Below, piece after piece: positions 17,563 to 25,946 of a DNA stretch of 64,000 bases. Below the pieces are notes generated by a model, which saw nothing but the letters and a program-made list of their open reading frames with translations, searched no databases and was not told the DNA's origin. Position 1 is the first letter of the stretch, and each line of letters opens with the position of its first letter. The stretch is from positions 30,548 through 94,547 of the forward strand of contig NZ_APNK01000012.1 in the NCBI RefSeq assembly GCF_000732535.1. Reading direction: 5' to 3'. A program made the position numbers and the translations under genes. The DNA is from Salinisphaera hydrothermalis C41B8. GTDB lineage: Bacteria; Pseudomonadota; Gammaproteobacteria; Nevskiales; Salinisphaeraceae.

Positions 17563-18684
17563 TCACACGCTGGTTTCATGCAAACGCACCGTGAATCGCT
17601 CGATTTTTTCCTGGTCCCATCGCAAACCGTGGCCTGGGTACTCTGGGGGCATCGCCCAGCCGTTGTCGATTTGGAGTGTTTCGGACAGCAAGTCATCGAG
17701 CAACGGGAAATGTTCGAGCCAAGTCGCCGCACGACCAGCGGCCACCAGATGCACGTGAAGTTCGGGCAGGAAGTGCGGCGTGATCACCGCACCATGTGCT
17801 TCGGCAAGGGAATCGATCCTTCTAAATTCGGAAACACCGCCGGTCAATGGAACATCTGGCATCCAGATTGATGCTGTCCCCGCGAAATTCGAAAACGCAC
17901 TGAGCCCGAGAACATGTTCACCAACGGCCAGCGGAGGTGTGCGCCCTCGGCTGAGAGCGCGATAACCTTCGATGTGCCGAGAATCGAGCGGCTCCTCAAA
18001 CCACTGCACACCGAGATCGACGAGTTGCGATGCGAACCATTGCGCCGTCGGCAAATCCAACCGTTCATTGGCATCGATCATGATACCGATACCCTCTCCC
18101 AACGCTGCACGCACAGCAGCAACACGCGCAAGATCCTCTTCCGGTCGCCGTGCGCCAATTCTGAGCTTGACCGCCGTATAACCTTCCTCGACGTACGAAA
18201 TCGAGCCCTCGATAAGTTGCTCGGTGGTCATCGCGTGTGTAGCACGGCCGCTGCCGTAGACGGGCACTCGGTCACGCTGCGCTCCCAAGAGGCGGTACAA
18301 CGGCAGTTCGGCCCGCATCGCACGTAAATCCCATATCGCGATATCCACCGCCGAGGTGGCGAGCAGAGGTACGCCGTTACCCAGTCGATGGGTAGTATCG
18401 CGTAGCCGATACCACTCTTGATCCCATCGCTCCGTTGCCAATCCAACGATTGCCGGCAAATGCAGTTCTTCGAGCAGCGCCGCCGTCGCGACCATCCCGG
18501 GCCCCAGAGTGTAGGTATAGCCGGTGCCAATGGCACCGTCTTCATCGGTTACCCTGACGATCGCCAACTGCAACTGTGTCGCCCCGGATCCGCCACGCGC
18601 GGATTCCAACGGCATATCGACCAATCGCACCTGGGCCTGCTCGATCTTGCTGGATGGGTTCTTCAATACCGGCCCTGTGGTCAT
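17563..18684 (-). CDS. mandelate racemase/muconate lactonizing enzyme-family protein
   Basis: 373 residues of the enolase superfamily. An N-terminal capping domain precedes a TIM barrel. Metal ligands appear as Asp in MIDANERLDL, Glu in WFEEPLD and Glu in AVGEHVLG. A His and Glu in ITPHFLPELH, with Asp in WMPDVPLTGG, fit the Asp-His dyad of the mandelate-racemase subgroup. The Lys motif reads VKLRIG: where many members have KxK this one has KxR, which may alter the base on one face. The reaction could be racemisation or dehydration of a 2-hydroxy acid or sugar acid. The substrate is unknown. Confidence 0.82.
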   Translation of the reverse strand: MTTGPVLKNPSSKIEQAQVRLVDMPLESARGGSGATQLQLAIVRVTDEDGAIGTGYTYTLGPGMVATAALLEELHLPAIVGLATERWDQEWYRLRDTTHRLGNGVPLLATSAVDIAIWDLRAMRAELPLYRLLGAQRDRVPVYGSGRATHAMTTEQLIEGSISYVEEGYTAVKLRIGARRPEEDLARVAAVRAALGEGIGIMIDANERLDLPTAQWFASQLVDLGVQWFEEPLDSRHIEGYRALSRGRTPPLAVGEHVLGLSAFSNFAGTASIWMPDVPLTGGVSEFRRIDSLAEAHGAVITPHFLPELHVHLVAAGRAATWLEHFPLLDDLLSETLQIDNGWAMPPEYPGHGLRWDQEKIERFTVRLHETSV

Positions 18685-18738
18685 TGGGGTTCACTCCTCA
18701 CACTGGCTCAAATGATTCGAACAATCGAATACCGCGCG

Positions 18739-19059
18739 TTAGGCGCCGTTCATGTCCGCCTGCCGGATCGATTGCAGCAAGCCAGGAAAACGCGCCTCGA
18801 ATTCGTCCTTTCGCAGTCGAACGAAGCTTCCGTTTCCAACCTCTCGCTGCGTGACTAGGCCCGCCTCACGTAGCACCCGCCAATGGTGAGTCCGCGTGGA
18901 TTTAGCCTTAGGCAGATCGAAAGAAGAGCAGGGATGCTCCTCAGGCGAACGGCTCATCAAATCGAGAATGACAGCTCGGCGACCGTTATCGGCCAACGCT
19001 TTGAGGGCTTCGCTGAGCGTGACCTCATTGAGACCGGGAACCGGAAGTTCTTGATTCAT
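18739..19059 (-). CDS. ArsR-like winged-helix regulator
   Basis: 106 residues from the ATG at 19059, which has GAGAGG upstream; a longer frame to 19098 would run through the operator. The helix-turn-helix reads STRTHHWRVLREAGLVTQRE, followed by the wing GNGSFVRLRKDEFEARFPGLL. No metal-binding ELCVCDL motif is present; the sequence has one Cys (HPCSSF), so a metal sensor of the classical type is unlikely. It heads the minus-strand run and faces the MatC-like transporter gene across a 318-bp region with two 20-bp dyads. It probably represses both directions and responds to the pathway substrate. Confidence 0.8.
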   Translation of the reverse strand: MNQELPVPGLNEVTLSEALKALADNGRRAVILDLMSRSPEEHPCSSFDLPKAKSTRTHHWRVLREAGLVTQREVGNGSFVRLRKDEFEARFPGLLQSIRQADMNGA

Positions 19060-19076
19060 TGCAAACCTCTCACAGA

Positions 19077-19121
19077 GGTACGGTAAACATCGTACCACGA
19101 AGGTACTATATTAATAGTACC
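19077..19121. promoter_or_regulatory. tandem 20-bp dyads, probable ArsR-type operators
   Basis: GGTAC at 19077-19081 faces GTACC at 19092-19096, and GGTAC at 19102-19106 faces GTACC at 19117-19121. Each pair spans exactly 20 bp and the two are separated by 5 bp, so their centres lie 25 bp apart. The second dyad has longer arms (GGTACTAT-atta-ATAGTACC). The first begins 18 bp upstream of the ArsR-like start codon. The remaining 256 bp to the transporter gene at 19378 show no gene; a promoter for that gene probably lies there. Confidence 0.7.
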
Positions 19122-19377
19122 ACCTCTCCATGATAATCCGCACCACCGTTCCACGGGATAGCGCAATGGATCGGCGGCCGTCGCCGACCTAGCCGCAAGA
19201 ATGGCGCAAGAGAGATGAGCGGTGAACGTTTGGCTGCCGAAAACCGTTCGGCGATCGAGATGCCAGGAAATAAAGCGGGAACACGTTTGGACGCTCTCCA
19301 AGAGTGACCGACGATGCGTGTTCCGAAATCGCCAAACGCTATGCGGCTGCGATTCGCATCAACGACCGGAGTAAAGC

Positions 19378-20664
19378 ATGACCCCAATACAGCTCGGATC
19401 AATTGCGTTACTTGCAATGGCGGTTGGTATATCGATATGGCGCTCGGTCAATCTGGGCATAATCGCCTTCGCCGCGGTATTCCTTCTCGGTGCAGCCGCC
19501 GGCATCGCGCCCCAAAATTACCTCACACATTTCCCAGCTGACCTATGCCTGTTGATCATTGGAGTCACCATGTTGTTCGCACACGCCGAACGTAGTGGCG
19601 CGATCGAATGGCTATTGAGCAAAGTATTAAGCTTGGTAGGCAAGAAGAGTCGAATCCTAATTTGGGTGCCCTTCGCGCTGGGCGCAGTACTTTCCGCAGC
19701 GGGTGGCTTTCCGGGCGCGGTGGTCGCCATTGTCACTCCCGTTGCGGCCAAGCTCTCGCGCGCCAGCGGCATCGATTACATGACCGTCGCGATTCTCGGC
19801 GTATGGGGCGCCACCTCGGGTGCATTCTCACCGATCAGCCCGTATGGCGCGGCATTACAGACCGCTGCAGAGCGGGCAAATCTCGCGTACAACCCCTGGG
19901 TGCTTTTTGGTGCAGTTCTGGCCGTGCAGCTGATATTGGCCGTGCTAACCAGCATTATCTTGCCGCGTGTGAACAGGCAACTCGATCCCAAACAGGCGCA
20001 TTTGAACACTTCCGTACAGAACCACGATCTCGACGCCGCCGAGACACAACCGTCGACCACGGCGAGAAGGGCGAAAGCCTATTGCTATTGCTCGTTGGCG
20101 GCGATCCTGATCTTCGTCGGGCTGGTCGCGGCTTTTCCTCTCGACATCGGCCTGGTGGCCTTAGCTCTGTCACTTGCGCTTCAGCTCGTCTTTCACCCTG
20201 ATGAGAAAGCGATCATCAGAGCCGTGCCCTGGGCCGTCATTCTGTTGCTCTCCGGGCTGCTGGTCTATATTGGTGTTCTCGGGCAATTGGGAACGATCAA
20301 CGCGCTCGAATCCATACTTGAAGGCGCGCTGGCGCCGGTTGTCAGCGTGTTACTCGTCATCTACCTCACCGCCGTCATCGGCAATATAGACTCATCAACA
20401 CTCGCCGTACTGACCATCGCCGCGCCTCTGGCCTTAACCGCCACTGGCCACATACCGGCTGCCGGGCTGGCCATTCTCACTGCGATCGGCGTTGTTGGTT
20501 CAACGACCACGATCAGCCCGGTTCATGTCGGGGGCGCGATGATCATGGGCAACGCCACGGCAATCGACGATCGAATATTACTTCGCAGGTTATTCGGTGT
20601 TGTCGGATTCTTTACCGTAGTATTGCCGGCTCTGGTGGCAATCCTCCCTATTTTCATCATGTAA
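19378..20664 (+). CDS. MatC-like dicarboxylate/anion permease
   Basis: 428 residues with about eleven to twelve hydrophobic segments. It resembles the MatC_N/SLC13-like carriers: GIAPQNYLTHFPADL near the first third, the SGAFSPISPYGA re-entrant loop, and the symmetry-related VGSTTTISPVHVGGAMIMGNA loop near the end. Related carriers move malonate, malate or other small carboxylates. It is divergent from the ArsR-like regulator and the dehalogenase/PanE/enolase genes, so uptake of their carboxylate substrate is a sensible inference. Confidence 0.8.
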   Translation: MTPIQLGSIALLAMAVGISIWRSVNLGIIAFAAVFLLGAAAGIAPQNYLTHFPADLCLLIIGVTMLFAHAERSGAIEWLLSKVLSLVGKKSRILIWVPFALGAVLSAAGGFPGAVVAIVTPVAAKLSRASGIDYMTVAILGVWGATSGAFSPISPYGAALQTAAERANLAYNPWVLFGAVLAVQLILAVLTSIILPRVNRQLDPKQAHLNTSVQNHDLDAAETQPSTTARRAKAYCYCSLAAILIFVGLVAAFPLDIGLVALALSLALQLVFHPDEKAIIRAVPWAVILLLSGLLVYIGVLGQLGTINALESILEGALAPVVSVLLVIYLTAVIGNIDSSTLAVLTIAAPLALTATGHIPAAGLAILTAIGVVGSTTTISPVHVGGAMIMGNATAIDDRILLRRLFGVVGFFTVVLPALVAILPIFIM

Positions 20665-20788
20665 TTTGATTCAACCCGATACGCCCCCAGAAAAAGTGCC
20701 CGCTCAAAATAAGAGGTTACCGCGGCACTGTCGTCAACGGTCGGGCGAGCAGTCATACTAGCCGGCCTGAACCGCGGACGGGGAGTGC

Positions 20789-22024
20789 ATGATGGCCAAG
20801 AACGATATCGACAGCCGCCGCTGGATCGACCGCGAGACCCACCGCCACTGGCTGGCCGCCGAAGGGCTCGACCTGCTCGAATTCTATCGCGCGTCCTGCC
20901 TACCCGGCGGCGGCTTCGGGCCGCTGGACGGCAACCGCGAACTCGCCTCCCAGACCGCCGATACGCTGATTACGGCGCGCATGACGCATTGCTATGCGCT
21001 GGCCACGATCCAGGGCGTGCCGGGCGCGGCGACACTTGCGCATCACGGCGTGGTCGCGCTCGCCGGGCTGCTGCGTGACGACCAACACGACGGCTGGTTC
21101 GCGACCGCCCCGCACGACGGCTTCGACGAGGCCAAGCAGTGTTATATCCACGTCTTCGTCGCACTGGGTGCGGCCAGTGCGGTGCGTGCCCAGATCGAAG
21201 GTGCCCGCGCACTGCTCGACGACGTACTCGCCGTGCTGGAGCGCTATTTCTGGTCGGAGGCCGAACAAGCCTACGTGGAATCCTGGTCGCGCGACTGGTC
21301 CGAGCTGGCCGACTATCGCGGCGCCAACGCCAACATGCATGCCACCGAAATGTGCCTGGAACTGGCCGATGTACTGGACGACCGCGTCTGGCACAAGCGC
21401 GCGCTGGCGATCACGCACCGACTCATTCATCGCGTCGCCGCCGACCACGACTGGCGCGTGGTCGAGCACTTCGACGCCAACTGGCGGATTCTACCCGACT
21501 ACAACGCCGACCAACCCGACGATGGCTTCAAGCCGTTTGGCGTCACGCCGGGCCACGGCTGCGAATGGGCACGCCTGTTGCTGCATCTGGAAGCCGGGCT
21601 CGGGCTCGAAGCGCCCGACTGGCTGGCCGACGACGCCAGACAACTGTTCGACAAGGCGATGAACGAAAGCTGGGAGGCCGATGGCCAACCCGGCATGGTC
21701 TACACCGTGGACTGGCGCGGCACACCGAGTTCGACCCGCCGCCGCCACTGGACCCATGCCGAAGCCGCCGCGGCCGCCGCGGCGCTGGCCGACCGTACCA
21801 GCGAGGCCCGCTTCGAGATCTGGTATCGGCGCCTCTGGGATTTCATGCGCGATGTCTATATCGACGACGAACGCGGCAGCTGGCTGCAGGAGTTGAACGC
21901 CGAACTCGGCCCCGATCCGCACGAAGGCCACCTCAAGCCCGACTTGTATCATGCCTATCAAGCAACACTACTGCCACGCTTGCCGCTGACACCGACGCTG
22001 GCGCTCGCGGTGGAGCGCCTGTAA
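20789..22024 (+). CDS. AGE-family sugar isomerase/epimerase (YihS/mannose isomerase type)
   Basis: 411 residues, an (alpha/alpha)6-barrel of the N-acylglucosamine 2-epimerase family. Family landmarks include YRGANANMHATEMCLEL with a catalytic His, VTPGHGCEWARLLLHLE, and the C-terminal KPDLYHAYQATLLPRL, all of which resemble aldose-ketose isomerases such as YihS and mannose isomerase rather than GlcNAc epimerases. It would interconvert mannose, fructose or a related hexose. The start is ATGATG preceded by GGGGAG. No sugar transporter is adjacent. Confidence 0.85.
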   Translation: MMAKNDIDSRRWIDRETHRHWLAAEGLDLLEFYRASCLPGGGFGPLDGNRELASQTADTLITARMTHCYALATIQGVPGAATLAHHGVVALAGLLRDDQHDGWFATAPHDGFDEAKQCYIHVFVALGAASAVRAQIEGARALLDDVLAVLERYFWSEAEQAYVESWSRDWSELADYRGANANMHATEMCLELADVLDDRVWHKRALAITHRLIHRVAADHDWRVVEHFDANWRILPDYNADQPDDGFKPFGVTPGHGCEWARLLLHLEAGLGLEAPDWLADDARQLFDKAMNESWEADGQPGMVYTVDWRGTPSSTRRRHWTHAEAAAAAAALADRTSEARFEIWYRRLWDFMRDVYIDDERGSWLQELNAELGPDPHEGHLKPDLYHAYQATLLPRLPLTPTLALAVERL

Positions 22025-22121
22025 GGACGCGGCGCGCTGCATCCAGCGCCGTTGCTGTGCATAATGAGCCAATGGGCTGGGTCAACGCCCGGCCGTTTCC
22101 CAATCGTTTCCGGATCACGCC

Positions 22122-22466
22122 ATGCCGCAACAAGGTCCCAACGGTTCTCACAATCACGGCGGCCAACGCCTGCCGCGCTGGGCAGGCTATGTGCTGATCG
22201 CGGCCGACGTCGTGCGCATGCCGCTGTTTCTGGTCTGCTGGCTGGCCACGGTCGCGGCCTTGAGCATGACCCTGCCCAGCCACTCCATCTGGATACAGAT
22301 CGCGGTCGCCGTACTCGCCTCGATCGCCACTCTGGCCGCCGTCACGCGGGCCGCGGCACTACAGGCCAGCCAGCATGGCGCACTCGGCGCCTATGTTGCC
22401 CGATTGGCAACGACCACCTCGCTGGGCCGCTGCCTGACGGATTTTCTGAGCGGCCGGTCAAAATAG
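22122..22466 (+). CDS. small membrane protein of unknown function
   Basis: 114 residues. A polar N-terminus (MPQQGPNGSHNHGG) is followed by two to three hydrophobic segments, about residues 22-45, 50-70 and a weaker third. The end is polar and basic (CLTDFLSGRSK). I do not recognise a family. It lies between the AGE isomerase (97-bp gap) and hglS (85-bp gap) on the same strand, with GC and codon use like its neighbours, which supports a real gene. Confidence 0.55.
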   Translation: MPQQGPNGSHNHGGQRLPRWAGYVLIAADVVRMPLFLVCWLATVAALSMTLPSHSIWIQIAVAVLASIATLAAVTRAAALQASQHGALGAYVARLATTTSLGRCLTDFLSGRSK

Positions 22467-22551
22467 CGTAAGCGCGGGCGGCGATGTCAGACTAGCGGGG
22501 TCAGTCATCCTGCCGCATCGCGTTTTCGTGTGACGGCGATCCGGAGCCCCC

Positions 22552-23937
22552 ATGTCCGCCGATTCATTCGTCTCCGCCGCCTCGATCCGCGATCGCTTCG
22601 CCTCGGCGATGTCGCGGATGTATCAGGACGAAGTCCCACAGTACGGCACGCTGCTGGCATTGGTCGCCGACATCAACGCACGCACACTGGCCGACGATCC
22701 GGCGCTCGCCAAACGCATGGCGGCAGCCAACGAGCTCGACCGCCTATCGGTCGAACGCCACGGCGCGATCCGGGTCGGCACGCCCGCCGAGCTGTCCGTG
22801 CTGACGCGGCTGTTCGCGGTGATGGGCATGGCGCCGGTCGGTTACTACGATCTGGCGGCGGCCGGCGTACCGGTGCACTCGACCGCGTTCCGGCCGGTCA
22901 ATACCGAGGCGTTATCGATCAATCCATTCCGGCTGTTCACTTCGCTGTTGCGGCTGGACCTGATCGGAGACGCCGATCTACGCGAGCGCGCGGCCGATAT
23001 TCTCGCCCAGCGCGATATCTTCACGCCGCGCGTACGTGAGCTGATCGCGCGCTTCGAGATCGACGGCGGCCTGGCCGAAGCCGAGGCCGACGAATTCGTC
23101 ACCGAAGCGATCGAAACCTTCCGCTGGCACGAGAACGCCACGGTCGATTATGCCACCTACGAAGCGCTCGCCGCCGAGCACCGGCTGATCGCCGACGTCG
23201 TCTGCTTCCGTGGCCCGCATATCAATCACCTGACGCCACGTACGCTGGATATCGACGCCGCCCAGGCGGCCATGCCGGAATACGGCATCACCCCCAAAGC
23301 CATCATCGAAGGCCCGCCGCAGCGGGCCGTGCCGATCCTGCTGCGCCAGACCAGCTTCAAGGCACTGGAGGAATCGATTCGGTTTGCCGGCGACACCGAA
23401 GGCCGCCACACGGCCCGCTTCGGCGAGATCGAACAACGCGGCGTGGCGCTCACGCCCGATGGTCGCGCGCTCTACGATCGTCTCCTGGCCGCCGCCCAGA
23501 CCTACAAAAGCAGTTCCAACGCAGATTATCAGGCCGCGCTCGCCGGCATTTTCGAGGAATTTCCGGACGATCTGGAAACCCTGCGTCGGCGCGAACTGGC
23601 GTATTTCCGCTACGAGGCGGTCGGCGAGGCCACAAGCGATACGGCCGCGCCGACCGACGATCACAGCGCGCTGGAAGCGCTGCTCGCGGCCGGCCGAATC
23701 AAGGCGCATCCGATCGTATACGAGGATTTTTTGCCCGTGAGCGCGGCGGGTATTTTCCAGTCCAACCTCGGCAACGGCGAAGCCGGCAACGGCGCGGCGG
23801 CCGCGAGTCAGGCCGCACTCGAAGAGGCCCTCGGCCGACCGGTGATCGACCCGTTCGCGCTTTATGCCGAAATCGAGGCCGAATCCAAGCGTATCGCGCT
23901 CGATACGCTGCTCGGTCCGCGTGCCACGGCAGTCTGA
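22552..23937 (+). CDS. hglS: 2-oxoadipate dioxygenase/decarboxylase (DUF1338, YdcJ-like)
   Basis: 461 residues, the usual family length. HglS is an Fe(II) enzyme that converts 2-oxoadipate to D-2-hydroxyglutarate in bacterial lysine catabolism. Metal-site regions are recognisable: VPVHSTAFRPVN (first His), RGPHINHLTPRTLDID (second His region), and the C-terminal YEDFLPVSAAGIFQSNL. The start has GGAG nine bases upstream. No other lysine-degradation gene is in view, so the pathway role rests on family knowledge; the older label is VOC-like DUF1338. Confidence 0.88.
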   Translation: MSADSFVSAASIRDRFASAMSRMYQDEVPQYGTLLALVADINARTLADDPALAKRMAAANELDRLSVERHGAIRVGTPAELSVLTRLFAVMGMAPVGYYDLAAAGVPVHSTAFRPVNTEALSINPFRLFTSLLRLDLIGDADLRERAADILAQRDIFTPRVRELIARFEIDGGLAEAEADEFVTEAIETFRWHENATVDYATYEALAAEHRLIADVVCFRGPHINHLTPRTLDIDAAQAAMPEYGITPKAIIEGPPQRAVPILLRQTSFKALEESIRFAGDTEGRHTARFGEIEQRGVALTPDGRALYDRLLAAAQTYKSSSNADYQAALAGIFEEFPDDLETLRRRELAYFRYEAVGEATSDTAAPTDDHSALEALLAAGRIKAHPIVYEDFLPVSAAGIFQSNLGNGEAGNGAAAASQAALEEALGRPVIDPFALYAEIEAESKRIALDTLLGPRATAV

Positions 23938-24108
23938 TGTCCCGCGACTGAGTTATGCCACGGCGCTCTGGCAATCGGCGGGCTTTCGCGGCGAGCGCAG
24001 CAGGTCCCGAGACGGTGCTTCGATTCCGTTCGCCCACCGCCCCCAAAAGGGTGCAGACCAACCTTTATTCCGCCTATAAATAGTAAAAACAATGCCTTAG
24101 CATCAGAT

Positions 24109-24196
24109 CGAATTAGCGCATAACGCGTAATCCGGCGCTCACCCCACGGGTTTCGAGGCCCGGCTGTCGGATTACGGTGCAAGCACCTAATCCGAC
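24109..24196. repeat. pair of REP-like hairpins
   Basis: The right unit (24166-24196) folds as GTCGGATTA-c-GGTGC, AA loop, GCACC-TAATCCGAC, one bulge in an otherwise perfect stem, and is followed by CTACG. The left unit (24109-24134) has the related arms CGAATTAGCGC and GCGTAATCCG. Together they look like a BIME-type pair of REP units in the 352-bp gap between convergent hglS and the ABC-importer gene. I see no gene in the rest of this gap. Confidence 0.6.
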
Positions 24197-24242
24197 CTAC
24201 GCAACACGATCTGATATTGCGGCTATCACCGGCCGTTATTTT

Positions 24243-24269
24243 AAAAAAAAGGCGCCCGAAGGCGCCTTT
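24243..24269 (-). terminator. rho-independent terminator of the amino-acid ABC operon
   Basis: On the minus strand AAAGGCGCC-TTCG-GGCGCCTTT forms a perfect 9-bp stem with a stable tetraloop, followed by a run of T. It lies about 20 bp past the stop of the binding-protein gene. Confidence 0.92.
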
Positions 24270-24289
24270 AAAACGGCCGATGCCGTGGA

Positions 24290-25090
24290 TCAGGAGTCGT
24301 CTTTAGCCGGCGGCGCCTTGTGGAAATACTTCTTGTAGATCTTCGCGTAGGTGCCGTTGTCCTTCAGGGTCTTCAGAGCCTTGTTGAACTTGGCCGCGAG
24401 ATCCTGCTCGTTCTTGCGGAACGCGATACCGAACCCATCGCCGAAGTACTTCTTCGGTCCGGTGAGATCCGGGCCGGCCTGGCGATATTTCTTCGGATGC
24501 GGGTTGATCAGCGTGCTCTGACCGGTGATCTGGTCGAAGAACGCGGCATCCAGACGGCCAGCCGACATGTCCACGGCCACGTCGTCGGCGTTCTGGTAAC
24601 GCTTGATGACGGCGTCGTCGCCGTACTTATCGGTGACGTAGTCGTCCTGGACCGTGCCGCGTTGCACGCCGATCTTCTTACCCTTGAGCGTCGCCGTATC
24701 AATCTTGTGCAGCGGGCTGTCGGTCGGCACGAAGAACGCCGACGGCACGACGATGTAAGGATTAGAGAACAACACGGCCTTCTTGCGCTTGTCGTTGATG
24801 GTCATCGACGACATGATCGCATCGTACTTACGCGCCATCAGGCCGGGGATGATGCCGTTCCAGTCCTGCTGGACCCAGCTGCAATGCAGGCCAGCCTGCT
24901 TGCACAGTGCGTCGCCCAGGTCGATATCGAATCCGGTCAGCGTGCCATCCGGCTTGGTGTATTCCATCGGCTCGTAGGGCACGTTGGTGGCGATGCGCAC
25001 GTTGTCGCCCGCAGCGCTTGCGGTGGTCGCCACGCCAGCGCCCGCAACCACGCTCGCGGCAAGCATTGATACGGTCAGCAGTTTTTTCAT
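24290..25090 (-). CDS. basic amino-acid ABC transporter, periplasmic binding protein
   Basis: 266 residues. Signal peptide about 1-27 (MKKLLTVSMLAASVV, cleavage after ASA). The mature protein is of the HisJ/ArgT/AotJ family: NVPYEPMEYTKPDG, GFDIDLGDALCKQ, DAIMSSMTINDKR and IGVQRGTVQDDY are typical. Two Cys near residues 60-70 may form the disulfide known in HisJ-type proteins. A longer frame from 25189 is rejected because the signal peptide begins at 25090. The adjacent astE suggests arginine/ornithine as ligand. It is last in its operon, ending at a strong terminator. Confidence 0.9.
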   Translation of the reverse strand: MKKLLTVSMLAASVVAGAGVATTASAAGDNVRIATNVPYEPMEYTKPDGTLTGFDIDLGDALCKQAGLHCSWVQQDWNGIIPGLMARKYDAIMSSMTINDKRKKAVLFSNPYIVVPSAFFVPTDSPLHKIDTATLKGKKIGVQRGTVQDDYVTDKYGDDAVIKRYQNADDVAVDMSAGRLDAAFFDQITGQSTLINPHPKKYRQAGPDLTGPKKYFGDGFGIAFRKNEQDLAAKFNKALKTLKDNGTYAKIYKKYFHKAPPAKDDS

Positions 25091-25220
25091 GATCGATTCG
25101 GTCCTCGTGAATGAGTTCGGCCGCAACGCAATCCCCACGTCCGGCAGACAGCTGGATTGAACCACGGATATCGCGTCGTGAACATGCACAAAACGTGCAA
25201 TATCGAGCCAGCGAATCGCC

Positions 25221-25946
25221 TCAGGCGGGCTTCAGATGACGCAGCAGACGTTTTTCGGCGAGCCGGAACACGCCCTGGATGCCGAAACTGAGCGCCATGT
25301 ACAAACACGCCACGAATATGAACGGCGGAAACGGCGAATAGAACTCGGCATAGACGTTATAGGCCACGCCGGTCATATCGGTGATGGTCACCGCACTGGC
25401 GATCGCGCTGGCATGCAGCATGAAGATCACCTCGTTGCCGTAGGCCGGCAATGCCCGTCGCAGCGCCGAAGGCAGCACGATGCGCCGATAAGCGGTAAAG
25501 CTCGACATCCCATAGGCGCGTGCGGCTTCCAGTTCGCCGCGCGGCGTGGCCCGGATGGCGCCGTAGAAGATTTCGGTCGTATACGCCCCTGTATTGAGCA
25601 CGAAGGACAGCAGGGCCGGATACAACGCATTGTTGATGAAGAACGCGAACCAGCTCTGCTGCACGCCGGGTATGAAGGCGAAGCCGTAATAAGCGATATA
25701 CAGCTGGATCAGTAGCGGCGTGCCGCGGAACACATAGGTGTAGAACCAGATCGGCCCGGAAATCCACACCCGGTGCGACGCCCGCCCTATGGCCAGCGGG
25801 ATCGCCAGCACGATACCGATCACCAGCGAAATGAAGACGAGCTGGACGGTGGTGACCATCCCGCCCCAGTACGCCGCCAGCGTGGCCGGCGTGAAAATCG
25901 TGTTGTGCGACAGGAATGGCGCAACCTGGGCGAGCCAGTGTTCCAT
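25221..25946 (-). CDS. basic amino-acid ABC transporter permease (HisM/AotM-like)
   Basis: 241 residues with about five membrane segments. The coupling-helix EAA motif region reads GELEAARAYGMSSFTAYRRIVLP, and FRGTPLLIQLYIAYYG marks the polar amino-acid permease family. The ATG at 25946 shares one base with the TGA of the preceding permease gene (TGATG). It would pair with that permease in the inner membrane to form the transport channel. Confidence 0.9.
   Translation of the reverse strand: MEHWLAQVAPFLSHNTIFTPATLAAYWGGMVTTVQLVFISLVIGIVLAIPLAIGRASHRVWISGPIWFYTYVFRGTPLLIQLYIAYYGFAFIPGVQQSWFAFFINNALYPALLSFVLNTGAYTTEIFYGAIRATPRGELEAARAYGMSSFTAYRRIVLPSALRRALPAYGNEVIFMLHASAIASAVTITDMTGVAYNVYAEFYSPFPPFIFVACLYMALSFGIQGVFRLAEKRLLRHLKPA

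Noticed and set aside
19106..19417. 103-codon minus-strand frame upstream of the ArsR-like gene
   Set aside because: It overlaps the start of the transporter gene and the operator region and has no conserved features.
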